From positions 1 through 19,043 of the forward strand of contig CALCIC010000083.1 of assembly GCA_937907405.1 (NCBI GenBank): 19,043 bases of DNA, in the 5' to 3' direction. Positions 7,523-13,986 of this stretch are shown piece by piece. Numbering within the stretch: position 1 is the first letter of the stretch; the number at the start of each line of letters is the position of its first letter. The translations under genes and the position numbers were made by a program. The notes beneath the pieces are model-generated. The model saw nothing but the letters and a program-made list of their open reading frames with translations, searched no databases and was not told the DNA's origin. The stretch is from an uncultured Isosphaeraceae bacterium (lineage in GTDB: Bacteria > Planctomycetota > Planctomycetia > Isosphaerales > Isosphaeraceae).

Positions 7523-8597
7523 ACTTCCATTCAACGTTCCCGGTCCACGCCCGGTCATCGCCGGTACCGGCCTGATCGCGCTGGACGTCGTCATCCCGAA
7601 CGGGCCTCATTCGCTCCCCCAGCTCTGGGCGGGCGGGACCTGCGGGAACGTGCTGGCGGTGCTCGCGTTCCTCGGCTGGGACGCCTACCCGATCGCACGG
7701 CTTCGCGATGACGCCGCCTCCAGGCAGATCACACAGGACCTCAGCCGCTGGGGCGTCAAGCCGGACTTCCTCGCAGTCAACCCGGACGGCAGCACTCCCG
7801 TGATCGTCCAGCATATCCATTGCACGCCCGGCCGGGGGACGACCCACTCGTTCTCCCGCAAGTGCCCGTCCTGCGGCACGCGACTACCATGGTACAAGCC
7901 CGTCCGTGTGTCCGACGCGACCGCGATCCTACCGAAACTGCCCGCGCTAGCCGTTTTCTTCTTCGACCGCACGTCGGCCGGTGCCATCCACCTGGCCAAG
8001 CAGGCCGCAAATGACGGGGCACTCGTGGTCTTCGAGCCTTCCGCATCGGCAGAGGAGCAGCAATTGCGCCGCGCGATGCAGGTCTCCCACGTCGTTAAGT
8101 ACTCTGAGGACCGCATGGGCAGTCTGGAAGGCTTAGGCAGGGAACTCTGCGTCCCGCTCGTCATCGAGACGCGGGGGGACGAAGGCCTCCGCTACCTCTC
8201 CCGCTTGAAGGGCGGCAGCGATGCGTGGGAGAAATCCCAGGCATTGCCGGCCCGGGATGTGGTCGATACTGCCGGATGTGGCGACTGGTGCACGGCTGGT
8301 CTTATCGCCTCGCTTGGCAGGGGTGGTAGGGACGCTTTCATCGGGACGACGCCTGCCCGACTTAGGGAAGCCCTCCGGTTCGGACAGGCCTTAGCGGCAT
8401 GGAATTGTAGGTTCGAAGGCGCCCGCGGTGGCATGTACCAATCGGACCTTCCTACCTTCCAGGAATCGATCCGGCGCTTGCTCGCTGGTGACGACTCCCG
8501 TTCTACGTCACCGGCGATTCGAGCTGTTCCGAGCAACGGCCCCACGGCGGAATACTCGTGCTCCACTTGCGGAGAAAGCCCGGCGCATCACCGTTAG
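7512..8597 (+). CDS. PfkB/ribokinase-family carbohydrate or nucleoside kinase with extra CxxC motifs
   Basis: The 361-residue protein is a ribokinase-fold kinase. The substrate-side glycine pair and N-terminal signature are seen as GGTCGNVLAVLAFLG (41-55), after the strand GLIALDVV with D25. The ATP-side signature DTAGCGDWCTAG is at 252-263, where C256 replaces the usual Ala or Gly before GD258, the catalytic base. Two features are unusual for PfkB proteins: a CPSCG motif (C118, C121) in the lid or insert region, and a second CSTCG (C350, C353) at the extreme C-terminus. Together they could bind one zinc ion. The ATG lies inside the preceding gene. Within the operon it would phosphorylate a ribose-, nucleoside- or sugar-type substrate that the PRTase, SIS or HAD enzymes make or use. 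No terminator is visible just after the gene. Confidence 0.85.
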   Translation: MRFELPFNVPGPRPVIAGTGLIALDVVIPNGPHSLPQLWAGGTCGNVLAVLAFLGWDAYPIARLRDDAASRQITQDLSRWGVKPDFLAVNPDGSTPVIVQHIHCTPGRGTTHSFSRKCPSCGTRLPWYKPVRVSDATAILPKLPALAVFFFDRTSAGAIHLAKQAANDGALVVFEPSASAEEQQLRRAMQVSHVVKYSEDRMGSLEGLGRELCVPLVIETRGDEGLRYLSRLKGGSDAWEKSQALPARDVVDTAGCGDWCTAGLIASLGRGGRDAFIGTTPARLREALRFGQALAAWNCRFEGARGGMYQSDLPTFQESIRRLLAGDDSRSTSPAIRAVPSNGPTAEYSCSTCGESPAHHR

Positions 8598-8670
8598 GCC
8601 CAGACCGTTTCCAGCGAACAGCGGCGGTGATCGTCATAAACGCATTAACTGACGTCAATTTGCGACGAGG

Positions 8671-8781
8671 GTTTTCCCCGCTGCATGTCCACCCCGTCAG
8701 CGAACGTTTCTACGGGCGCTACACGACTCGCATCAGGATCGCGTGTGATGGCCTGGACCTTGGGGAAATTTTGGGGAAAAC
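8671..8781. repeat. Short repeats left of the tRNA-Leu fragment (possible integrase arm sites)
   Basis: TTGGGGAAA occurs twice in tandem with an 11-base period (8760-8768 and 8771-8779). The perfect reverse complement of GGGGAAAAC is at 8671-8679 (GTTTTCCCC). In addition, TTTGCGACG occurs at 8659-8667 and again at 8857-8865. The rest of the 292-base gap between the PfkB gene and the tRNA fragment shows no gene I can support. Position and periodicity suit arm-type binding sites of a tyrosine recombinase, but this is inference. Confidence 0.35.
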
Positions 8782-8889
8782 GCTGGCCGTGTCACAGCCC
8801 CGCCACTACAATGCCTTTAGCAGAGAAACACGACTCAATCGCCTTTACTTCAACGGTTTGCGACGCGAGCACGATATGTCTGCAATGTC

Positions 8890-8965
8890 GCCGAATCGAG
8901 GACGCGCTAGGTTCAGGTCCTAGTGGGAGTTAGATCCCGTGCAGGTTCAAGTCCTGTCTTCGGCA
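8890..8965 (+). tRNA. Truncated tRNA-Leu (anticodon CAG), probable attachment-site copy
   Basis: Everything from the anticodon stem onward is a good tRNA-Leu. The anticodon stem CTAGG/CCTAG (8907-8911 and 8919-8923) encloses a 7-base loop with CAG at 8914-8916. A long class II variable arm follows (8924-8940), then a T-arm with TTCAAGT loop (8941-8957) and the 3' acceptor strand ending in discriminator A at 8965. The 5' acceptor GCCGAA can still pair, but only about 10 bases separate it from the anticodon stem where about 20 are needed, so no D-arm can form. No CCA is encoded. A tyrosine recombinase gene begins (its 3' end) about 90 bases downstream, so this is best read as a 3' tRNA fragment duplicated by integration, not a working tRNA. 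Confidence 0.65.
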
Positions 8966-8980
8966 CTCTGAAAACTTTGC

Positions 8981-9015
8981 GGCCCTTGGAGTTACGCCAC
9001 TCCAGGGGCCTTTTT
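8981..9015 (+). terminator. Intrinsic terminator after the tRNA-Leu fragment
   Basis: A 12-base-pair stem (8981-8992 pairing with 8999-9010, with one G-U) and 6-base loop is followed directly by five T residues (9011-9015). It lies 15 bases after the tRNA fragment, on the same strand, and is probably the tRNA's own terminator carried along with the att core. The A-run upstream is short, so strong function from the opposite strand is not expected. Confidence 0.75.
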
Positions 9016-9053
9016 CATGCGCCGTCCCATCTTACCCAATTTATCGCTAGCGG

Positions 9054-10517
9054 TCACGTTTGCCCCCGAATCTCCCCGAGCCGGTGCAAACGACGGTGTA
9101 AACGAAGCCGGCCTCGGTGCAAACGAAGTCGGGGCCTGGGGCCGTCCGGGGCGGGCGCGTCTTCTGCGGCGAGGGCGGGCGGTGCAAACGAACCCCGGTT
9201 TGGTGCAAACGAAGCCGGCCCCGGCGCGAACAGGGTGGCCAGTTCGGGGTCGATCGTGGCTTCCAGGGCGGCGGCCACGGGGAGCAGCACCTGATCGACG
9301 TAGATGCTTTCAATCAACTTGGACGTCGAATGCCTCAGTCCACGCATGGCGATGCTGATGGGAACACCGTTGGCCGCAAACGCGGTCCCAAGCGTGGTGC
9401 GAAGTGAATGCACGTCCACGGTATAACCTCGGGCGTCCCGTTTGGGGATGCCGGCGCGCTTGCAGTCTTGATCGAAACGCTTGACCAGGTCCCGAGGCAC
9501 GAAGAACACGGGGTCGTCCGGGGCCTTGCCCTCCATCCGGGCGGCCAGCAGGGGGAGAAGGTCCGATCGGATCGGCACGGATTCCACCCGGCGGGCCTTA
9601 ACGTCAAGGGCGGGCACTTGGATCATGGGCGGGGTGGCGTTCAAGAGTACGTCGCGGCATCGACGCGCGCGGGCTTCCCCGAACCTCCATCCCGACGCGA
9701 TCAGGAAGTAATACGGGAAGGCCCGCGAAGGACCGTCCAGCTTGGCGCGACCGTGCCTCGGGGCGGACATCGCGGCCTGGCATAGCCGGACCAACTCGCC
9801 GGGGGCCAAGGCCCGTTTCGTGCGGCGGGGATCAGGAGCCGGGTTCGGTTTCGGGATCGTCCCCAGAGGGTTCGATGGCAACCGGCCGACGACGGGATCG
9901 GAAGCCCAGCGGACGAACGCGACGACGGCCTCGATATGATGTCCGATCGACGACGCGGAACGGATCGGCTTCCCGTCCGGGCCGGGGCGTTGCTGGGAAG
10001 CTATCCAGGCGTCCAAGCCCCCTCGCGTCACGTCGCCGAGGGTTCGCCAGCCGATCGCGGCGGCCAGCTTGTCGAGATAGCGGCGCGTGTTCGCCAGATG
10101 GACGGGCGACGGCACACCCCCGGCCTTGCCCCTGATTTGGGCGACGAACGCCTCAAAATGGCTCGCCAGCCCTTCGCGGGCCTTGCCGGCGGCCTTGGCT
10201 TGGGCGGGGCTCAGAATACCCGCCTTGACTTGCTCGTCTCGATGGACGGCGCGTGCCAGATGCAACCGGGCGTTCGTCTCGTCTTTGCAGCGGGTGTTTT
10301 CGAAGATCACCCGGCCCGAGGCGGCGCGGTACTTGCACCACCACTCCGCGCTCGGCACGGCCACCGTAAGCCGGCCGTCGGGTTGCGTCGTCACGCGGGC
10401 ATCGATGAACCGCGTCGCCCCTCGGGGCTTCCACCGCGCCACGCCGTTTTTGACCGTCGCCCCGGCCGGCAATGGTCGGGTCGTCACCTTCCGAAAGATG
10501 CTCGCCATGTCCTCCAT
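9054..10517 (-). CDS. int: Tyrosine recombinase (integrase)
   Basis: The 487-residue protein is a tyrosine recombinase that would insert and excise the element at tRNA-Leu. The N-terminal arm or SAM-like part covers about 115-225. The catalytic domain has R278 (ASGWRFGEAR), a probable lysine near 308, H370-x-x-R373 (HSLRTTLG), H396 (GLRHST) and nucleophile Y406 (SIYVD). After about residue 435 the protein becomes a low-complexity tail with SFAP and RLHR repeats, caused by DNA repeats in the last 180 bases of the gene. The ATG at 10517 has an AGGA-like site; a second ATG at 10508 has GGAGG just 2 bases upstream, so the first is preferred. The gene lies 89 bases from the tRNA fragment and 63 bases after the zinc-ribbon gene, and ends the element's operon. 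Confidence 0.92.
   Translation of the reverse strand: MEDMASIFRKVTTRPLPAGATVKNGVARWKPRGATRFIDARVTTQPDGRLTVAVPSAEWWCKYRAASGRVIFENTRCKDETNARLHLARAVHRDEQVKAGILSPAQAKAAGKAREGLASHFEAFVAQIRGKAGGVPSPVHLANTRRYLDKLAAAIGWRTLGDVTRGGLDAWIASQQRPGPDGKPIRSASSIGHHIEAVVAFVRWASDPVVGRLPSNPLGTIPKPNPAPDPRRTKRALAPGELVRLCQAAMSAPRHGRAKLDGPSRAFPYYFLIASGWRFGEARARRCRDVLLNATPPMIQVPALDVKARRVESVPIRSDLLPLLAARMEGKAPDDPVFFVPRDLVKRFDQDCKRAGIPKRDARGYTVDVHSLRTTLGTAFAANGVPISIAMRGLRHSTSKLIESIYVDQVLLPVAAALEATIDPELATLFAPGPASFAPNRGSFAPPALAAEDAPAPDGPRPRLRLHRGRLRLHRRLHRLGEIRGQT
9083..9233 (+). repeat. Cluster of 11-bp direct repeats (GGTGCAAACGA) inside the integrase 3' end
   Basis: GGTGCAAACGA is perfect at 9083-9093, 9116-9126, 9181-9191 and 9202-9212. 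One-mismatch GGTGTAAACGA is at 9095-9105, and a degraded copy lies at 9223-9233. Start-to-start distances of 12, 21, 65 and 21 bases place several copies on one helical face. The copies are translated in two different frames of the integrase (SFAP versus LRLHR), so the DNA and not the protein is what repeats. The probable role is integrase arm-type or excisionase binding sites beside the att core. Confidence 0.7.
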
Positions 10518-10580
10518 CCATCCTCATGGACGGCGGGGCGGCCGGGCGTTCGCGCGGCGTCGTCGCTCCGGCCCTCGGGT

Positions 10581-10799
10581 CTACCCGGCCCGCTTCGGGG
10601 CGTCAATGCGTGCGGCGGGCTCGAGGCCGCTCGGAGCGTCGTCATCGGCCCACAGACACGGTTGCACGACGGCCGGGGGCCGCGAGGCGCGTTGGATGTG
10701 GCGGAACGCCAGCCCGCACGCCTGGCACTCCATGAGGCGCGGCCGTCCGTTCCCGATCCGCGAGGCGGGGGCCTGGCATGGCGGGCATCGGTCAGTCAT
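10581..10799 (-). CDS. Small zinc-ribbon-like protein of the element
   Basis: This 72-residue protein has two CxxC pairs, C5-P-P-C8 and C25-Q-A-C28, separated by a basic loop, the pattern of a small zinc ribbon. The tail is acidic and then Pro/Ala-rich. The ATG at 10799 lies within the end of the preceding 64-residue gene (8-base overlap), which argues for this start over upstream in-frame codons. It may be a DNA- or RNA-binding accessory protein of the element; the function is unknown. Confidence 0.6.
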   Translation of the reverse strand: MTDRCPPCQAPASRIGNGRPRLMECQACGLAFRHIQRASRPPAVVQPCLWADDDAPSGLEPAARIDAPKRAG

Positions 10800-10986
10800 G
10801 GTCGGCCCTCCCATCGTCGTCGTCGGCCCCGTGCATCCACTCAAGAAACCGTCGGGCGCACGCCTGGCACAGATCCCAAGGCGCGACCCGATCGCGGTGA
10901 AGCCATCCATGGGGAGCGTCCAAGGTCGATCCGTCGGCCTCGATTGGTTGCTTGTATTTGTCGCACGTCACGATGGTCGATCGCAT
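10792..10986 (-). CDS. Small Cys-containing hypothetical protein of the element
   Basis: This 64-residue protein starts MRSTIVTCDKYKQPIEADG and has C8 plus a CQAC pair at about 40-43, followed by RRFLEWMHG and an acidic end. The single cysteine followed by a distant CxxC suggests partial metal binding. It is first of the coupled small-gene pair and follows the large inverted repeat. I do not recognise a family. The start ATG is followed by a well-formed reading frame, but a strong ribosome binding site is not obvious. Confidence 0.5.
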   Translation of the reverse strand: MRSTIVTCDKYKQPIEADGSTLDAPHGWLHRDRVAPWDLCQACARRFLEWMHGADDDDGRADHD

Positions 10987-11039
10987 GGGTTGAACCTCGA
11001 TGGGGAGGGCGAAAAAATCCGGGTATGCGGCCCGAGAGG

Positions 11040-11096
11040 GAACCTACAAAACCTACAAAAGAGGGTCGGGCGGGCTTTTGTAGGTTTTGTAGGTTC
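11040..11096. repeat. Perfect 22-bp inverted repeat made of tandem 9-mers
   Basis: Bases 11040-11061 are the exact reverse complement of 11075-11096, with a 13-base G-rich loop between them. Each arm itself contains CCTACAAAA (or its complement TTTTGTAGG) twice in tandem, so four copies of one 9-mer are arranged as two inverted pairs. The structure lies in the gap between the DUF3987 gene stop and the next - strand gene. It could be a strong RNA hairpin (transcript attenuator or mRNA stabiliser), a protein-binding operator, or iterons of an element replication origin. It lacks a T-run directly after the stem, so it is not a standard terminator. Confidence 0.85.
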
Positions 11097-11109
11097 GCCC
11101 CAAGGGACC

Positions 11110-12537
11110 TCACGGCGTTTTTTCAAGGGCTCGCGGCAAGCGTGGGTTGATGTAGACGTCCTCCCTTGGCGCGCCGCCGGTGTCGTGGGTTTCGACGACG
11201 CGAACCCATCCCGAGTCTTCCAGGACGGCCACGGCGCGGCGGATCGCGTCGCGTTCGTCCAGCCCCGCCCATCCCTTCAACTGGATGTCGCGGCGGGTGA
11301 ACGGGGAGGGCAGCTTGCCGGCCGCGATCCGTTTCGCCAGCGCGGCGGCGGCGGCCACGTCCGAAACCTTCCCGAGCCCGTGGACCCGCTCGGCATGACT
11401 GGCCAGACAGTCGCACAGCCGAACGGCCAGCGTCGCGGCGTGGATCGGGATCGGGCCGGGCCGTCCGCCTTCCGCGACGCCGCACAAGTGGGCCAGCAGC
11501 GCGACGCTCGGCATCAACTTGGGATACTTGGCCAGATGGCTTTCCAGGGCCGGGGAGACGTCCGGGGATCGTTGCCGGGCGGACAGGTCGCCCCGCCACT
11601 GGTAAAAGACTTCCTGCGCGTCGGGGGCGAACCGTAGGAACCGCGTCCCGTCGAAACGATCGGCTTCGGCCCCGGCGGCGTCGGCGGTCAAGCCGGCCAA
11701 CGACTTGAAGAGCGCGAAGGCTCGATCCCGAGCGGCCGAATCCGGCCAGCGGTCGATCTTTTTCCACTCCCCCGGATCGTCGGGGTAGACCATGACCGCG
11801 AACCGTCGCAAGAGCCCGTCGCCCCCGTCGCGGGCGGCGTCGCGGACCAACGGGGCCAGCTTGGAAGGCTGCGCCCCGCCGACGACGGAAATCGTCGGGT
11901 TCGGGATTTCGATCGTCCCCCGGCCGATCCGATCGAACTTGTAGGATTCCCCGGTCCCGTTCGCCGCTTCCAGCATGAATTCGCGCTCGCCCTCATGTCC
12001 GGGCTTGTCGAACGCCCGAAGCCATCCGGGTAGTTCGTCGCGCACGACGCCGATCCCGTCGGGGTTGTCGCGTAAAAGCTCCCCCAGCTTTTCCACGGTC
12101 GCGTCGGCCGTGACGTAGCGGCGGCGGACGGGCTCGGGACGTTCGGCGGCCTTCTCCAAGTCCTTTTTGGCGGCGGCGGCTTCCACGCCGGCAACCAGCA
12201 TCTCGGTTTGGTAGGCGGCCAGCGCCCTTTGGTACTCATCCTTGGCTTCGGCCTCCAAGCGTTTGAGCGGCTTCATGGCCGCGACAAGCGCGGGGGTCTT
12301 CATGACCGCCGGGCGGCCGATCAGCACGCCCCACAGGTTTGGGGAGACCGTCCAGTCGTCGCGGGCCATCGGCCGAATGAAGACGCGACGGCCCGCGACG
12401 ATCCCCAGCGCGACCAGCGCGGCGGCGGATGGGAAGTCGGCCGGGCACTGGATGCGCTCCGCAATGTCGCACACCCAAGGGCGCAGGGGCTCGGGGAGCA
12501 TGTCGGCCGCGAAGGGCGCGACGGGTGGAAGGTCCGC
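11110..12537 (-). CDS. DUF3987 helicase-like domain (C-terminal half of a frameshifted primase-helicase)
   Basis: About 475 residues from ADLPPVAPFAADMLPEPLRPWV to the stop form a DUF3987 domain, a P-loop NTPase-like domain common in primases of mobile elements. A P-loop-like GRPAVMKTPA follows NLWGVLI, and a Walker B-like VVRDELPGWL with D-E lies about 90 residues later. EVFYQWR and a winged-helix-like C-terminus (FTRRDIQLKGWAGLDERDAIRRAV) complete the usual layout. There is no credible independent start: the upstream open frame (to 12921) is a shadow of the primase-polymerase in another frame. The match to the family begins exactly where the upstream PrimPol frame stops making sense, so both halves should be one protein broken by a single-base shift near 12535-12541. 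Confidence 0.8.
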   Translation of the reverse strand, partial: ADLPPVAPFAADMLPEPLRPWVCDIAERIQCPADFPSAAALVALGIVAGRRVFIRPMARDDWTVSPNLWGVLIGRPAVMKTPALVAAMKPLKRLEAEAKDEYQRALAAYQTEMLVAGVEAAAAKKDLEKAAERPEPVRRRYVTADATVEKLGELLRDNPDGIGVVRDELPGWLRAFDKPGHEGEREFMLEAANGTGESYKFDRIGRGTIEIPNPTISVVGGAQPSKLAPLVRDAARDGGDGLLRRFAVMVYPDDPGEWKKIDRWPDSAARDRAFALFKSLAGLTADAAGAEADRFDGTRFLRFAPDAQEVFYQWRGDLSARQRSPDVSPALESHLAKYPKLMPSVALLAHLCGVAEGGRPGPIPIHAATLAVRLCDCLASHAERVHGLGKVSDVAAAAALAKRIAAGKLPSPFTRRDIQLKGWAGLDERDAIRRAVAVLEDSGWVRVVETHDTGGAPREDVYINPRLPRALEKTP

Positions 12538-13786
12538 CCTCGGCGGTCGCCGCGACGGACTGGCACTCCGCATCCAGGGCGGCGCGACCGTAGGCGGGCC
12601 TCGAATCCCCGGCGGTCGCGCCGAACGCCGTGGAAGGCCGCGAGACGGGCTCGGGGTTCGCGGACGGACGTTCCGCCGGCCGCTTGGCGGCGGCCCGTTC
12701 GAGGCGTTCCGCGACGTCCGGCGGGATTGTCGCGACCGTCGGCGGGCCGATCCATCGGCGGGGCTCGCCATCGGTCCCGCGCGGCGGCGGGCAGACGCTT
12801 TGAATGGCCTTGGGCGAACCGTCGGGCTTGAACCCGCCGGCGCGGAACTCAAGGTCGGGAAAGTCGTCCAGATGGTAGACGCCTTTCCCGTCCGGCTTGC
12901 CGGCCAGCGCGGCCAACGCATTGGCGAACGCTTGATCGACGGCGTACAGCCGATGCGGCCCGCGAGTCGAGCCCCATCCCATCGTGTCGGGCGGCGGCCC
13001 GCCGAACAGCTTGCGGAGCGATTCCGCGCCCTCGGGGCCGTCGCATTCCAGGTCCGCGAGCCAAGCTCCGTCCGGCCCCGCGTCGGGGCCTAGGCGAATC
13101 CCCACTCCATCGTCGTATGGCGATGTGTATACGTCCTGGAACGTCCGGGGCGTATAGGCTCGCGCGTCCCAAGCCCCGCCGACGCATCCGGGATTCTCGC
13201 CCCTGACCGGAACGGGCCGGAAACCGCGCCCGATCAGCCACGCGGCGACGCCGCAAGGATCGGCCGACATGGGCGGCCCGCTCGGGGCCTCGGGCGCGGC
13301 CTTCGGCTTCGGCGGGGCGTCCAGCCAATCCAGGTCGTCGTCGTCGGCCGTCGGGGCGGGCTCGGGGCGGGCGTCCAGCTTGTCGAACATCGTCGGCGGG
13401 GCGGCCTCGGGCTCGGGGATGGGCGTCCCGAAGCGTTCGGCGGCGGCCTCGGATTCGTGCCTGGCAAGCACGGCCGCGAGCCCGTCCAGCCATTCGCTGT
13501 CGCTCGGGCTCGGGTCAAGCGCGGGGCGGCCCATCGGCGTCGCGCCTCCATTGGGCGGCGGCCCGTCGGGATCGACGGTGGCCATTGCGTCGACAAAACT
13601 CACATGGTCGGACAAGGCCGTTTCGAAGTCGCCGAAGGCCCCGCCGCGAACCTCAAGGGGCGTCGCGGCCAGCGTCGCCACGGCCTCGCGGATCGAAGCC
13701 GAGACGCGGGCAAGATCGGCGGGCGTCGCGTCGCGGCCCTCCATGATGCGGCGGACGATCCAGGCGTCGGATGCAAGTGTACTCAT
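12236..13786 (-). CDS. Bifunctional primase-polymerase (PrimPol) N-terminal half, frameshifted into DUF3987
   Basis: The frame codes for 516 residues, of which about the first 416 look real. Residues 1-170 hold a helical start and an acidic/Pro-rich linker. From about 172 (GVAAWLIGRGFRPVPVRG) it is a primase-polymerase domain with the metal-binding LADLECDGPEG near 243 and GWGSTRGPHRLY afterwards, followed by YGRAALDAECQSVAATAEG, a segment often placed just after this domain. Past about base 12538 the frame loses sense while DUF3987 begins in the +1 frame. PrimPol synthesises primers, and DUF3987 would act as the helicase for element replication. The ATG at 13786 overlaps the HTH gene stop (ATGA), fixing the start. 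A sequencing error, a true mutation or programmed frameshifting could each explain the split. Confidence 0.78.
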   Translation of the reverse strand: MSTLASDAWIVRRIMEGRDATPADLARVSASIREAVATLAATPLEVRGGAFGDFETALSDHVSFVDAMATVDPDGPPPNGGATPMGRPALDPSPSDSEWLDGLAAVLARHESEAAAERFGTPIPEPEAAPPTMFDKLDARPEPAPTADDDDLDWLDAPPKPKAAPEAPSGPPMSADPCGVAAWLIGRGFRPVPVRGENPGCVGGAWDARAYTPRTFQDVYTSPYDDGVGIRLGPDAGPDGAWLADLECDGPEGAESLRKLFGGPPPDTMGWGSTRGPHRLYAVDQAFANALAALAGKPDGKGVYHLDDFPDLEFRAGGFKPDGSPKAIQSVCPPPRGTDGEPRRWIGPPTVATIPPDVAERLERAAAKRPAERPSANPEPVSRPSTAFGATAGDSRPAYGRAALDAECQSVAATAEGGPSTRRALRGRHAPRAPAPLGVRHCGAHPVPGRLPIRRRAGRAGDRRGPSRLHSADGPRRLDGLPKPVGRADRPPGGHEDPRACRGHEAAQTLGGRSQG

Positions 13787-13986
13787 GACGTCACCGCCAT
13801 ACCTTGAAGGCGGGCGATGTAGCGTTGGACCTCGGAAGCCGGCCACAACCGGCGGCGGCGCGGTTTGACGCCTGGCAGCGTCCCGTCGTCGTGCAACCGG
13901 CGGACGGTGGATGGCGACACGGCCAATCGTTCGGCGACTTTCTTGACGCTCAAGAGGGCGTCGGGATCGGGGTGGAATGCGTTCAA
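13783..13986 (-). CDS. AlpA/excisionase-like helix-turn-helix protein
   Basis: This 67-residue protein contains LLSVKKVAERLAVSPSTVRRLHDDGTLPGVKPRRRRLWPASEVQRYIARL (about 11-61), a MerR-like helix-turn-helix with wing of the helix_turn_helix_17/AlpA family. Such proteins act as excisionase or activate the integrase of small elements. The start is TTG at 13986: it overlaps the upstream stop as TTGA and has GGGAGG about 6 bases before it. A longer in-frame extension exists but is Arg-rich shadow of the upstream gene. The stop overlaps the PrimPol ATG by 4 bases. It may bind one of the repeat clusters at the att site. Confidence 0.82.
   Translation of the reverse strand: MNAFHPDPDALLSVKKVAERLAVSPSTVRRLHDDGTLPGVKPRRRRLWPASEVQRYIARLQGMAVTS

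Noticed and set aside
8558..8933. Small + strand ORFs between the PfkB gene and the tRNA fragment
   Set aside because: The translations have no family resemblance, run into the tRNA fragment, and show no ribosome binding site; repeats explain the sequence better.
8890..8965. Functional tRNA-Leu gene
   Set aside because: Only about 10 bases lie between the 5' acceptor strand and the anticodon stem, so a D-arm cannot form; it is better explained as an att fragment.
9083..9233. CRISPR array
   Set aside because: Repeats are only 11 bases, spacing is irregular (12 to 65 bases), they lie inside the integrase gene and no cas gene is present.
11040..11096. Rho-independent terminator for the DUF3987 gene
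   Set aside because: The stem is perfect but made of doubled 9-mers, and on the - strand it is not followed by a T-run, unlike the true terminator at 8981-9015.
12242..13868. Long + strand ORFs opposite the PrimPol-DUF3987 gene
   Set aside because: They are high-GC antisense shadows with Arg/Gly/Ser-rich, unrecognisable translations.
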